This document shows, piece after piece, positions 52,467-60,613 of a stretch of DNA of 64,000 bases (position 1 is its first letter; the number at the start of each line of letters is the position of its first letter). This DNA is from Gallibacter pasteurianus_A. GTDB taxonomy: Bacteria > Bacillota > Clostridia > Peptostreptococcales > Anaerovoracaceae. Location: positions 8,746 through 72,745 of the forward strand of contig CAVBJF010000006.1 of NCBI GenBank assembly GCA_963596005.1, read 5' to 3'. A program made the position numbers and the translations under genes. The notes under the pieces are model-generated. The model had not been told where the DNA came from and made no database searches. It saw only the letters and a list, made by a program, of their open reading frames with translations.

Positions 52467-52887
52467 ACTCCACTATTCCCTCTGCGACTTTCGCCCTGTC
52501 AAGAACGATATCATCGCCACCTTTTTCGTATTCTTCTCTGCTCCAAATTTCTATTTTATCCATGCAACCGATAGTTGTCAGTTCTTTTGAAATTGATGTC
52601 TTTTCCCTAAGCGTTTGCGGAAGAGTAATCCTTCCCTGCCTATCCATCTCGCACTCCTCTGCATTGCCTGTAAAGCTTCTCACAAAATTTCGTGCTTTTG
52701 GATCAGAGATAGGAAGCATTGAAAGTTTCTCCACAAACTTTGCCCATTCGCTTGCAGGATACAAATAGAGGCAGTTGTCTATGCCAAGCGTCAGCACTAC
52801 CTTGTATCCGAGTTCCTCTCTAAATTTAGCGGGAACTATCATCCTGTTTTTTGCATCTATGGAATTGTTATATGTCCCCATAAACAT
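52456..52887 (-). CDS. mraZ: Transcriptional regulator MraZ
   Basis: 143 residues with two SpoVT/AbrB-like halves (MGTYNNSIDAKNRMIVPAKF; EECEMDRQGRITLPQTLRE). MraZ forms a ring that binds repeated boxes at its own promoter and represses the cluster. I start at MFMGTYNN (52887) because AAGGAGG lies 8 nt ahead. Two matching boxes lie in the promoter at 52968-52987. Confidence 0.95.
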   Translation of the reverse strand: MFMGTYNNSIDAKNRMIVPAKFREELGYKVVLTLGIDNCLYLYPASEWAKFVEKLSMLPISDPKARNFVRSFTGNAEECEMDRQGRITLPQTLREKTSISKELTTIGCMDKIEIWSREEYEKGGDDIVLDRAKVAEGIVEYGI

Positions 52888-52962
52888 TAGCGAGGCCTCC
52901 TTTCTCAACTTGCGATTGGCAGCGTTTAGATATAGTACTGCACTATCGTATTGTTACTTAGA

Positions 52963-52991
52963 ATTTTACTCCACTTTACTCCACTTTTCAA
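52963..52991 (-). promoter_or_regulatory. Promoter of the dcw cluster
   Basis: TTGAAA, 17-bp spacer, TAAAAT on the minus strand. The spacer consists almost wholly of the two MraZ boxes. Confidence 0.7.
52968..52987 (-). promoter_or_regulatory. Tandem MraZ boxes
   Basis: Two direct repeats of AAAGTGGAGT with a period of exactly 10 bp (one helical turn), as expected for adjacent MraZ subunits. Similar AAAGTGG repeats mark MraZ sites in mollicutes. They lie between the -35 and -10, so binding would block the polymerase. Confidence 0.75.
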
Positions 52992-53010
52992 TAATTTTAG
53001 ACATAAAAAT

Positions 53011-53032
53011 GGGAGCACTTATCTATGCTCCC
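53011..53032 (-). terminator. Terminator between rubrerythrin and the dcw cluster
   Basis: 7-bp stem GGGAGCA/TGCTCCC with an 8-base loop, then ATTTTTATG on the minus strand. It insulates the dcw promoter. Confidence 0.65.
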
Positions 53033-53099
53033 CCACTCATAACCACTTTTATATCTTTTCCTAGATGTTCGGCACCATATATAGTGTTAAATATGTAAA

Positions 53100-53123
53100 C
53101 AGACTACTATATGTAGTAGTCTG
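53100..53123 (-). terminator. Hairpin after rubrerythrin
   Basis: 10-bp perfect stem CAGACTACTA/TAGTAGTCTG with a 4-base loop just past the stop codon, followed by TTTACATATTT on the minus strand. The T-run is poor, so it may pair with the hairpin at 53011-53032. Confidence 0.55.
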
Positions 53124-53139
53124 CTGCGTTTCCTTTTTA

Positions 53140-53682
53140 TTAATAATTTTCCTCATGAACCTCGAAGTAGCTCTGCGGATGATCGCAAACAGGGCATACA
53201 TCAGGCGCTTTTGTGCCTACCACGATATGTCCGCAGTTACGGCATTCCCACACCTTGACTTCACTCTTTTCAAATACCTGAGAAGTCTCAATATTTTTGA
53301 GAAGCGCACGATACCTTTCTTCGTGATGCTTTTCGATCTCACCTACAGCTCTGAATTTTTCTGCAAGCTCAGGGAAACCTTCCTTTTCAGCTGTCTTTGC
53401 AAAGTCCGCATACATATCTGTCCATTCGTAGTTTTCTCCCTCTGCCGCCGAAGCTAAGTTTTGCTTTGTATCACCTATGCCTGCCAATTCCTTAAACCAC
53501 ATCTTAGCGTGTTCTTTCTCATTGTCAGCTGTCTTTAAAAATAATGCCGACATCTGCTCATAGCCTTCTTTCTTTGCTACAGAAGCGAAATAAGTGTACT
53601 TATTTCTTGCCTGTGATTCTCCTGCAAATGCTTCCTGTAAATTTTTTTCTGTCTGTGTTCCTGCGTACTTGTTAGTTGCCAT
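53140..53682 (-). CDS. rbr: Rubrerythrin
   Basis: 180 residues. The ferritin-like di-iron domain has GESQARNKYTYFAS and DNEKEHAKMWFKEL, then GEIEKHHEERY. The C-terminal rubredoxin Cys4 site is CRNCGHIVVGTKAPDVCPVC. It reduces hydrogen peroxide in anaerobes. I start at MATNKYAGTQ, with GGAGG upstream. It lies 17 bp past perR. Confidence 0.96.
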   Translation of the reverse strand: MATNKYAGTQTEKNLQEAFAGESQARNKYTYFASVAKKEGYEQMSALFLKTADNEKEHAKMWFKELAGIGDTKQNLASAAEGENYEWTDMYADFAKTAEKEGFPELAEKFRAVGEIEKHHEERYRALLKNIETSQVFEKSEVKVWECRNCGHIVVGTKAPDVCPVCDHPQSYFEVHEENY

Positions 53683-53699
53683 TTCCTTTACCTCCGTTT

Positions 53700-54113
53700 T
53701 TACAATTTTTTCAAATAATCCTCTTTTATTTTTCTCCCACACTTCGGGCAAATGCCTTTGAAGGAAATATCATATCCCAAAAATTCCGTTCCGTGTGTGT
53801 CGCGGATTTCATCAATCAAGCCCTCTACTTCGTCCATATCGACATCGGCGATTTCGCCACATTTGATACATCTCACGTGATAATGCGGCTTTAGCGTAAA
53901 ATCAAATCGGTTTGCTCCTTCCGACACTTCCACTTTCCTCAGCTCGCCGCCATCGGCTAATATTTCAAGATTTCTATATACAGTGCCTTTGCCGATTGTA
54001 GGATGAGTTTTTTTAATGAATTCGTACACATCATTTGCTGTAACATGACCCTTCATTTCAAAAACCGCACTTCGCACAAGCTCTTTTTGGATCGTGTTTC
54101 TCCTGTTTGACAT
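53700..54113 (-). CDS. perR: Fur-family peroxide regulator (PerR type)
   Basis: 137 residues from MSNRRNTIQK (54113), with AGGAGG upstream; a longer frame to 54149 crosses the ribosome site. The winged helix (KKTHPTIGKGTVYRNLEILAD) and metal-dimerisation domain (PHYHVRCIKCGEIADVD; CPKCGRK) are present. The pair of CxxC groups is the zinc site. It lies directly before rubrerythrin, which supports a peroxide sensor rather than iron Fur, though sequence alone does not settle this. Confidence 0.88.
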   Translation of the reverse strand: MSNRRNTIQKELVRSAVFEMKGHVTANDVYEFIKKTHPTIGKGTVYRNLEILADGGELRKVEVSEGANRFDFTLKPHYHVRCIKCGEIADVDMDEVEGLIDEIRDTHGTEFLGYDISFKGICPKCGRKIKEDYLKKL

Positions 54114-54139
54114 TTTTGGGTTCGCCTCCTTGTTAGGAT

Positions 54140-54152
54140 TTATTCTCAATAA
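54140..54152. promoter_or_regulatory. Candidate PerR/Fur operator
   Basis: TTATT-CTC-AATAA, an inverted repeat just downstream of the perR -10, resembling the core of PerR boxes but not a full match. Confidence 0.4.
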
Positions 54153-54154
54153 GG

Positions 54155-54183
54155 ATTATATCCCTTTTTGTTGCTCATGTCAA
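54155..54183 (-). promoter_or_regulatory. Consensus promoter of perR-rbr
   Basis: TTGACA, 17-bp spacer, TATAAT: exact consensus on both elements on the minus strand. Confidence 0.78.
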
Positions 54184-54202
54184 CTATAATCATTTTATAA
54201 AA

Positions 54203-54241
54203 AGGCAATTGCGGGATTTTGTTTGTTGCCTAATGTTTTAA
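54203..54241 (-). terminator. Terminator after ogt
   Basis: AGGCAA/TTGCCT stem with a 27-base loop, followed on the minus strand by TTTTTATAAAAT. The long loop weakens it. Confidence 0.4.
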
Positions 54242-54339
54242 ATTGCACAGCTACTCCTTTCAACTTCTTTTATAATTTTTATGCTCCGGAAATTTCGCCT
54301 TCGCCGCATGATAAAGCGAGTAAGTAAAATCCTCGGAAT

Positions 54340-54843
54340 TCACCAAGCAGAAGATCCTACAGCTTCTAACGCGAGAAGCTTTATCTTTTTATCTATTCCA
54401 CCTGCATATCCTCTCAAGCTTCCGTCTGCACCAACAACGCGGTGACAAGGAATAATCAATGAAATTGCATTATGTCCCACTGCACCTCCGACAGCCTGCG
54501 CAGACATTTTTTTAATTTTCAGTTCTTTCGCCATCTCTCCATATGTCATAGTTTTGCCATATGGAATCGTCAACATAATATCGCAAACCATTTTACGAAA
54601 GCTTGTGGTGCCATATTTCAAAGGAGGGATAAAATCGGGCTCCTCCCCCGAAAAATAAATATCAAGCCACTTTTTCGTTTTCAAAAGCAATGGATGTTCC
54701 TTGGTATTGTTCTTTACAATTTCCCTTGTCAGAGTGCTTGCAAAATGCTTCTGCCCGTCAAACCACAGCCCGACGACAGCCTCATTGTCACACGCTATCG
54801 TGATAGTTCCTAGTGGCGAAAGGTACTTGCTTGTATATATCAT
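54340..54843 (-). CDS. ogt: Methylated-DNA-protein cysteine methyltransferase
   Basis: 167-residue suicide enzyme that removes methyl groups from O6-methylguanine. The reactive cysteine is in IIPCHRVVG near residue 132; the DNA-binding helix carries MTYGEMAKEL and SAQAVGGAVGHN. AGGAG precedes the ATG. It follows the flavodoxin-ferredoxin gene by 12 bp. Confidence 0.95.
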   Translation of the reverse strand: MIYTSKYLSPLGTITIACDNEAVVGLWFDGQKHFASTLTREIVKNNTKEHPLLLKTKKWLDIYFSGEEPDFIPPLKYGTTSFRKMVCDIMLTIPYGKTMTYGEMAKELKIKKMSAQAVGGAVGHNAISLIIPCHRVVGADGSLRGYAGGIDKKIKLLALEAVGSSAW

Positions 54844-54855
54844 AGCTTCACTCCT

Positions 54856-55599
54856 TCAGATTTTTATATTCGGATTGGTATACTGTCCGTGGTTTCTTGT
54901 CTTATTTCCGCATTGTATGGCAAACTTCGGGCATCGATGCAGACAGCCCAGACACATCACACATTTTTCCTTCACCCAGACAGGTTTTCCATCCTGCATT
55001 TGAATTGCCTGTACAGGACATTTTTTCGCGCACAATCCGCAACCAATACAATTTTCATCCACAGAGAGCCTGCTTGTAAGTCTTGCTTTCCGATGGTAAA
55101 TTGGCTGTGCGATTGCCTTTACAACAAAAGCCGGTGTAGAATGTGTCATTCGCCTATTGCAGTGTTTTTCATTGATTGATTCAATAATGTTTTGTATTTC
55201 TGTCTCTGTATTTGCCGTAAAAGCGTTCTGTTTCTCCGGAGTTGAAAGATCAAAGATCGGTGTATAGGTATCCACCATACGAACAGAATAAAGTGCATCT
55301 ACCTTGCGGTTACTGATAGCTTCTTTTGCCAAAGCTCCGATTGCTCCCGGAGTTGTGCCATAGGTCGCAATAAAATACAGATAAGCTGTATGAAACTCTG
55401 CCTTGTTCAAAAAATCGCTTACGATACTCGGCAGACCCCAGAAATACGTTGGGGTCACAATTCCAATCCGATCATCTTTAAATATAAAACTGTTATCTGC
55501 GATACAGTCCGTAATCGCTCTTATTTCATCATGAATGGCCTCTGCAATACAAGCAGCCACATACTTGCTGTTACCCGTAGCTGAGAAATATAGAATCAT
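54856..55599 (-). CDS. EFR1-type flavodoxin-ferredoxin protein
   Basis: 247 residues. The N-terminal flavodoxin fold (YFSATGNSKYVA for the FMN phosphate loop) is joined to two 4Fe-4S motifs: CIGCGLCAKKCP and CVMCLGCLHRCP. This matches the EFR1 family of small electron carriers in anaerobes. AGGAGATG lies before the ATG. Upstream there is only a poor promoter (TATAAT at 55702-55707, no good -35). Its partner enzyme is not evident. Confidence 0.88.
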   Translation of the reverse strand: MILYFSATGNSKYVAACIAEAIHDEIRAITDCIADNSFIFKDDRIGIVTPTYFWGLPSIVSDFLNKAEFHTAYLYFIATYGTTPGAIGALAKEAISNRKVDALYSVRMVDTYTPIFDLSTPEKQNAFTANTETEIQNIIESINEKHCNRRMTHSTPAFVVKAIAQPIYHRKARLTSRLSVDENCIGCGLCAKKCPVQAIQMQDGKPVWVKEKCVMCLGCLHRCPKFAIQCGNKTRNHGQYTNPNIKI

Positions 55600-55814
55600 G
55601 TATTCATCTCCTATCTACTGTTCGCTTCTGTCAGGGAGCTGCGTCATAATTTTTGTCACGCGTGCACCTTCTACCGGACAATTTAGCATTTGAACATATA
55701 CATTATACCATCTAAAATTAAAAAAGTTCATTCGTCTAAAAAATCGAGATGCTTAATTTTATTTGACAGCACAGAACAATGCTTGTTAGTTTCGATTTAT
55801 ACCTTATACACAAT

Positions 55815-55843
55815 GAGGAGTGTGATACTTAATCACACTCCTC
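55815..55843. repeat. 12-bp perfect hairpin in the EFR1 upstream region
   Basis: GAGGAGTGTGAT / ATCACACTCCTC with a 5-base loop and no T-run on either side. It lies downstream of the broken reductase fragment. The 55600-55899 stretch otherwise shows no supported gene. It may be a terminator without a T-run or a protein site. Confidence 0.55.
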
Positions 55844-55899
55844 AAAGAATTCCTTTAAAAGGGTTATGCTGGTTACTAGCCTCCATCACGATACCCTTC

Positions 55900-55956
55900 T
55901 TATGACAATACCGGGATTTCCACTCCGTTCTCAAGTTTCTTTATTTCATAAAACAT
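55900..55956 (-). pseudogene. 5' remnant of an aldo/keto reductase gene
   Basis: An 18-codon frame (MFYEIKKLENGVEIPVLS) with GGAGG ahead, ending in TAA. The motif LENGVEIPVL is the usual N terminus of aldo/keto reductases, so the gene appears to have lost everything after about residue 17. In related gut clostridia such a reductase usually follows the CMD gene (recollection, unsearched). Confidence 0.5.
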
Positions 55957-55959
55957 GTC

Positions 55960-56286
55960 TTATTCCTCCGTCCATACTTCTTTAGCGAGATTAAAAACCG
56001 CCCAGGCCTTCGGCCATCCTGCATAAAATGCAGCATGAGTTACGATAGCCGCAATTTCTTTCTTCGTTACGCCATGATTCTTCGCATTCTGAAGGTGAAA
56101 CTTCAAAGAAGAATCAGTGATTCCCTGTGCCATCAACGCGACCACTGTGACGATACTCCTCGTTTTCAGATCAATATCCTCATTGTTCCAGTTTTCTCCG
56201 AAGAGAATATCATCATTGAAATGTGCGAACTCCGGAGCGAACTCTCCAAGTGCATCTCTGCCTGCTGTCTGAACAATTTTTCCCAT
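55960..56286 (-). CDS. Carboxymuconolactone decarboxylase (CMD) family protein
   Basis: 108 residues of the CMD/AhpD-like fold (LDLKTRSIVTVVALMAQG-type helix, here DLKTRSIVTVVALMAQG; LKFHLQNAKNHGVTKKEI). A catalytic CxxC for AhpD is absent, so peroxidase activity is unlikely; the substrate is unknown. GGGAGG precedes the ATG. It follows the cupin gene by 19 bp. Confidence 0.88.
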   Translation of the reverse strand: MGKIVQTAGRDALGEFAPEFAHFNDDILFGENWNNEDIDLKTRSIVTVVALMAQGITDSSLKFHLQNAKNHGVTKKEIAAIVTHAAFYAGWPKAWAVFNLAKEVWTEE

Positions 56287-56305
56287 GATAATCCTCCCTC
56301 ATCTA

Positions 56306-56740
56306 TCACTTCAAGCTTCCGTATTGTTCATCGGAAACCGGCTCACACCACTCGCTTTCGCACTCCTCTCCGGGTACCTCTACAGCAATGTGAGAAAACC
56401 AGCTGTCTTTTTTGGCTCCGTGCCAGTGTTTGACATTTGCAGGAATCATCACCACACTGCCTTCCTGCAAGCTGACAGCATCCTTTCCTTCTTCCTGATA
56501 CCAGCCCTCTCCGGCAGTGCAGATAAGAAGTTGACCGCCTCCGCTTTTTGCATGGTGGATGTGCCAGTTATTACGGCAGCCCGGCTTAAAGGTCACGTTA
56601 GCAGCAAAGAGTCCGGACTTCGGATCTGTAAGCGGATTTAAGAATGATTCCCCGATAAAATATTGGGCATATGCAGTGTTTTCAGTGCCCGTACCAAACA
56701 TGTTGTGCTGCTCAAAAGCTTCCTTGTTATCATACTTCAT
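56306..56740 (-). CDS. Cupin-domain protein
   Basis: 144 residues from MKYDNKEAFE (56740), with GGAGGT upstream; a longer frame to 56785 runs over the promoter. The cupin metal ligands are visible in NNWHIHHAKSGGGQ and PANVKHWHGA. Paired with the CMD gene and a divergent MerR regulator, a set found in many Firmicutes and probably for stress or carbonyl detoxification (inference). Confidence 0.88.
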   Translation of the reverse strand: MKYDNKEAFEQHNMFGTGTENTAYAQYFIGESFLNPLTDPKSGLFAANVTFKPGCRNNWHIHHAKSGGGQLLICTAGEGWYQEEGKDAVSLQEGSVVMIPANVKHWHGAKKDSWFSHIAVEVPGEECESEWCEPVSDEQYGSLK

Positions 56741-56796
56741 TGCTATTACCTCCTTGTTTTCACGTCTTGAAGCACATCCATTCATGTGCTATATTA

Positions 56797-56827
56797 ACCA
56801 TAGACCATGAACCTAACTTTAGGTCAA
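56797..56827 (-). promoter_or_regulatory. MerR-type promoter with 19-bp spacer and dyad
   Basis: TTGACC, 19-bp spacer, TATGGT on the minus strand. The dyad ACCTAA-CT-TTAGGT (56811-56824) lies in the long spacer, the hallmark of MerR-activated promoters. Confidence 0.68.
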
Positions 56828-56859
56828 GATATTTTTGAAAATAATTTTGGAGGTACGCC

Positions 56860-57315
56860 ATGTATACGATTGGACAGGTAGCGGAGATGTTTGATCTCCC
56901 CATTTCCACGCTCCGCTATTACGATAAGCAGGGACTTTTCCCGCAGCTCACACGCGAATCCGGCATTCGTAAATTCAGCGATAACGAGATTGAAGCCTTA
57001 CGGGTAATCGAGTGCTTGAAAAAGTCAGGTCTTGAGATCAAAGACATTAAACTCTTTATGGAATGGTGCGCAGAAGGCTCTGCCACTTATTCCAACCGCT
57101 TTGAGCTTATCCATAAGCAGAAAGAACGTGTGGAAGCGGAAATCCAGCAACTACATAAGACATTGGATATGCTTACCTACAAATGTTGGTATTATACACA
57201 GGCTATGGAGGATGGCAACGAAGACAAAGCGAAAGCATTAACACCGGACGGTCTTCCGGAAGATATCCGAAGAGCTTATGACAATTCGCATGGTCAATTT
57301 CCTGATAAAAAATAA
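56860..57315 (+). CDS. MerR-family regulator
   Basis: 151 residues. The winged helix (YTIGQVAEMFDLPISTLRYYD; GIRKFSDNEIEALRVIECL) is complete, followed by a coiled-coil region and a short C-terminal domain. No metal-binding cysteine cluster is evident apart from a single Cys near the wing. It diverges from the cupin gene. GGAGGT precedes the ATG. Confidence 0.93.
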   Translation: MYTIGQVAEMFDLPISTLRYYDKQGLFPQLTRESGIRKFSDNEIEALRVIECLKKSGLEIKDIKLFMEWCAEGSATYSNRFELIHKQKERVEAEIQQLHKTLDMLTYKCWYYTQAMEDGNEDKAKALTPDGLPEDIRRAYDNSHGQFPDKK

Positions 57316-57433
57316 TCCGTATTATTTGCAATACAAAGTGTTTCAACGCCTCCACATGGCACGAGCTGACTGCATGAATCACCATAGCTTTTTCATTGTC
57401 AAATTTTTCAGCTCAGACTGCTGCCGCTGTCGT

Positions 57434-58750
57434 TTATGAATGTGCGAATATCTTCACAAACTCCTCTTCACTGATTTTCATTTTTTCTGCAAATTCCTCG
57501 TAACCGCTAACATCGGTAGGGATTCGCAATCCATGTTTTATAATGTTTACATCTTCCCTCGGTTTTACATTGCCCTCATATGTAGATCCGCTATTCATCC
57601 TAAGTTTTATATCATCCGTACCGTTTGCTTCCGGATAAAGATAATATCCTACTTTGGCATCAAAGCGGAACATATATGCCAGCACCTGTAAATAGTCTCT
57701 ATTTCCAATGTTATCATTAGGCTTGTATTTGGCATCGGCAATCATACGCTCCGAATTATTTTTGCTGATAAAATCCGGGTAAATCAAACCGTTGTTGTTC
57801 TCAAATAAACGTTGCGCACCCTTGCCGCCTTTGTTCATCGGATGATAGAAAGTTTCACCAATCAGCAAATTCAGATACTCTTCCCATAACCAGGCTCCAT
57901 CAACCAAAACACCGTATATCTGCCTGGATCCTGTTCCAATTTGATGTTTTTGGCGTTGAAGAATCAAAATACACAAACGCTGCAGAGAAAGGTATTCTCT
58001 GTAATATGCGTGATGAACCATATCCCTTTTATTTTGTTCTATGATTTTGGGTCTGCTGTATGGTTCATATTGGGATGTCGCATCAATGACGAGATTCACT
58101 TCTTCCTTCGCCTTGAAAAGGATCTTGTTCCCATATGGTTTATGCTTGATAAATTCGATTGTATGTCGAACCAGCTCCATCAACGCATTATCATAGGAAA
58201 ACTCTCGCTGCGTATACGCCACCTTACCCGTGAAAGGAGTATTTATTCTAATCTGCCTTGCAATATCAATGGTTCCTTTTACATTTCCGTCATTGTACCT
58301 GCGGCTGATATATTGCTTATAAAGCCCTTTCCTCATCGCAGCTTGAAGATAGCGTGGAAAAAGGAACAGCAAGAAATTGAAGAGTCTGTTATCTTGATCC
58401 GCATCTGTTTCCAAATCGATAAGATTAGGAAACTCCATCACCTTTTCGAGAAGATATTGAAAAAAGAAATCCTCACGTTCGCTAAAACGCGATTCAATAA
58501 TAAGACGTTCGTTCCCGCATCCCAGAAATCCCATTACATTTCCCGACACATAATTATCATTTACACTTTGCAGTATTATCTGCTCTCGCGTGATATCTGC
58601 TGCATCTTTGACAATCTCCGGGTAAACGAATACACCTTCTCGTTCAAGTTGCTCTAAGGTTTTATCCGCAATTTTTCCAGAAAGAGTTTTTATTTCAGAA
58701 AATGATTCTTTTGTCTGCTGTGAATTGTCTTTAATCCTATGCAGTTTCAT
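57434..58750 (-). CDS. mcrC: McrC subunit of a McrBC-type restriction system
   Basis: 438 residues from MKLHRIKDN (58750), with GGTGAAG ahead; a longer frame goes to 58783. The PD-(D/E)xK nuclease site is YPDFISKNNSERMIADAKYK near 345-365. With McrB it cuts methylated DNA. It overlaps mcrB by 14 bp. Confidence 0.9.
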   Translation of the reverse strand: MKLHRIKDNSQQTKESFSEIKTLSGKIADKTLEQLEREGVFVYPEIVKDAADITREQIILQSVNDNYVSGNVMGFLGCGNERLIIESRFSEREDFFFQYLLEKVMEFPNLIDLETDADQDNRLFNFLLFLFPRYLQAAMRKGLYKQYISRRYNDGNVKGTIDIARQIRINTPFTGKVAYTQREFSYDNALMELVRHTIEFIKHKPYGNKILFKAKEEVNLVIDATSQYEPYSRPKIIEQNKRDMVHHAYYREYLSLQRLCILILQRQKHQIGTGSRQIYGVLVDGAWLWEEYLNLLIGETFYHPMNKGGKGAQRLFENNNGLIYPDFISKNNSERMIADAKYKPNDNIGNRDYLQVLAYMFRFDAKVGYYLYPEANGTDDIKLRMNSGSTYEGNVKPREDVNIIKHGLRIPTDVSGYEEFAEKMKISEEEFVKIFAHS

Positions 58751-60587
58751 TTTCTTCACCGCCATCCGGTCGCTGATAGCCATATGCTCTTTCGAATTTT
58801 GTCATGATTCCTTTCTCATCGTACATACCCTGTATGTATTCCTGCAGGAGCGGATGCAGGTAATCCGTCCAGAGCTGATCAAAATCGAGGGTCTTCAGCT
58901 TTAGAAAATAGGATGCCCCAATCTGATAATTTTCATTCAAATCCTCTACTTCTGCAATAGCCTTGTTGAGTGTCGTCATTCTCTTAATAGCCTCTGCCTC
59001 CAACTCTTCGTTTTCCAGGGAGGCCAACATTTCAAGTCTTGCATCTGCCTTGATTTCTACAAAGCGAAATCTTCTTCGCATTGCAAAGTCAAAGCTATCC
59101 ACAGAACGATCGATATCATTCATAGTTCCTATGATGTACACATTTTCCGGAATATAGAATTTATCATCCGGATTAGAATGCATATTCGCATATTGTGTAG
59201 AGATTTCGCCCGACTTTCCTCGATAACCCGGATCAATGGCAAAGAACAATTCGCCAAATATCTTGGAAATCTCACCGCGATTTATTTCATCGATAATGAA
59301 AATGTACTTCTTCAGCTTTTCCAGTCTGATAGGAGTCTTTGGTGCTGCAGCCTTCTTCGCCTTAATTGCTTTGTAGATGGCAAAATCGTACGAAAAACCT
59401 TGTGTAGCAAATGACTTTCCAAAAAAGGTCGTAATATCCTTGATTTTCTCAAACTCCTGACCGGACTCAAGCATCATTCTTACTTCATCCAAATTCAACG
59501 CAAGCCTGTTCACGGTTGCATTGCCAGGAATCGAAATGTTAATATGGCTGTCATCCACACTGGTTATCGTGAATTCGTTGCCGTTGATCGTCTTAAATAC
59601 ATCTACTCCCAATTCAATGCTCGAAAAGAATGCGGTCATGGATTCCTGCGCAGAATGTTCCTTTTCAATTGTTTCCTTGGATTTTAGAGAGTCCTCATAA
59701 TTCTTCCTTGCCCGGGCTACAAACTCTTTAAAGATTCCATCCTGAAGTTCAAATCCCATTGTTCCGTCATCCTTTACGGTTGGACGCAGCCCCTCAACAA
59801 AATCGGAATAATCGTAGCTTGGATGAAACTGTACAAATTCTACCTGTTTCTTCTGCTCATCAGAAAGCAGCGTATAATCATCAAAATATCCATCGCTGAT
59901 GATATCTGTTGCGATTTCCTTCGCAAGATAGGACTTGCCCGTACCCGGTGCTCCTCTGAAAATCAGATTTTTTGATTCGATCAGCATAGGTGAGTATTCG
60001 TTTTGGTATCCTTTGAACTGCTGCACAAGTTCCTCTTGAACTGCCGATTCTGTTTCTTCCGCTTTATTTTCCTTCTCATCTTTTTCACGATATGTTAGGA
60101 CAATTTGATCTCCACGATTTCCGAAACGCTTCAAACACTCTTGCACAAAATAAATTGTAGAGAAGATATTCCAGCTATATATTACAAACTGCCTTCCATT
60201 ATCATAACCATATGTAAGGTACTCTATGGTATTTCTGTGTTTTCTGAATTCCTCCACACTGGAATAAATACCACAAATCATATCCTTATCCGGATTATAT
60301 CTGCAAATAGGGAATTGCTCTTTATCTTCTACGGACATAGCAGCAATCTGTTTTTCAAATAACTGAAATGCGATGCGTGGCATCGTCTGGTTTGTGTTCC
60401 TGCGTTCGCCCTTGCTGTATGTACGCTTGATAACCTCTCCGCTTTCACTTCTAAAATATGCGTTGAGCGGCTTATAATTGTCACCAAGCGATAGGTTGTC
60501 CATAGTAAACCGTTCATCGGTCGATTGAACACTATCAGCGGTGATGATCAATTCATACTTTTCCTGCCTATCTGTTTTTGGATCCAT
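58737..60587 (-). CDS. mcrB: McrB-type AAA+ GTPase
   Basis: 616 residues from MDPKTDRQEK (60587), with AGGAGGT ahead; a GTG at 60596 lies within the ribosome site. An N-terminal recognition domain (about 1-190) precedes Walker A GAPGTGKSYLA, Walker B FIIDEINRGE and the McrB signature GTMNDIDRSVDSFDFAMRRR. The methyl-recognition specificity is unknown. It lies 26 bp past hsdR. Confidence 0.92.
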   Translation of the reverse strand: MDPKTDRQEKYELIITADSVQSTDERFTMDNLSLGDNYKPLNAYFRSESGEVIKRTYSKGERRNTNQTMPRIAFQLFEKQIAAMSVEDKEQFPICRYNPDKDMICGIYSSVEEFRKHRNTIEYLTYGYDNGRQFVIYSWNIFSTIYFVQECLKRFGNRGDQIVLTYREKDEKENKAEETESAVQEELVQQFKGYQNEYSPMLIESKNLIFRGAPGTGKSYLAKEIATDIISDGYFDDYTLLSDEQKKQVEFVQFHPSYDYSDFVEGLRPTVKDDGTMGFELQDGIFKEFVARARKNYEDSLKSKETIEKEHSAQESMTAFFSSIELGVDVFKTINGNEFTITSVDDSHINISIPGNATVNRLALNLDEVRMMLESGQEFEKIKDITTFFGKSFATQGFSYDFAIYKAIKAKKAAAPKTPIRLEKLKKYIFIIDEINRGEISKIFGELFFAIDPGYRGKSGEISTQYANMHSNPDDKFYIPENVYIIGTMNDIDRSVDSFDFAMRRRFRFVEIKADARLEMLASLENEELEAEAIKRMTTLNKAIAEVEDLNENYQIGASYFLKLKTLDFDQLWTDYLHPLLQEYIQGMYDEKGIMTKFERAYGYQRPDGGEENETA

Positions 60588-60613
60588 GCATCGCACCTCC
60601 TATTTATACGTCC

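Noticed and set aside
57203..57385. 60-residue minus frame between merR and mcrC
   Set aside because: Overlaps the end of merR in antisense, lacks a ribosome site and shows no known domain.
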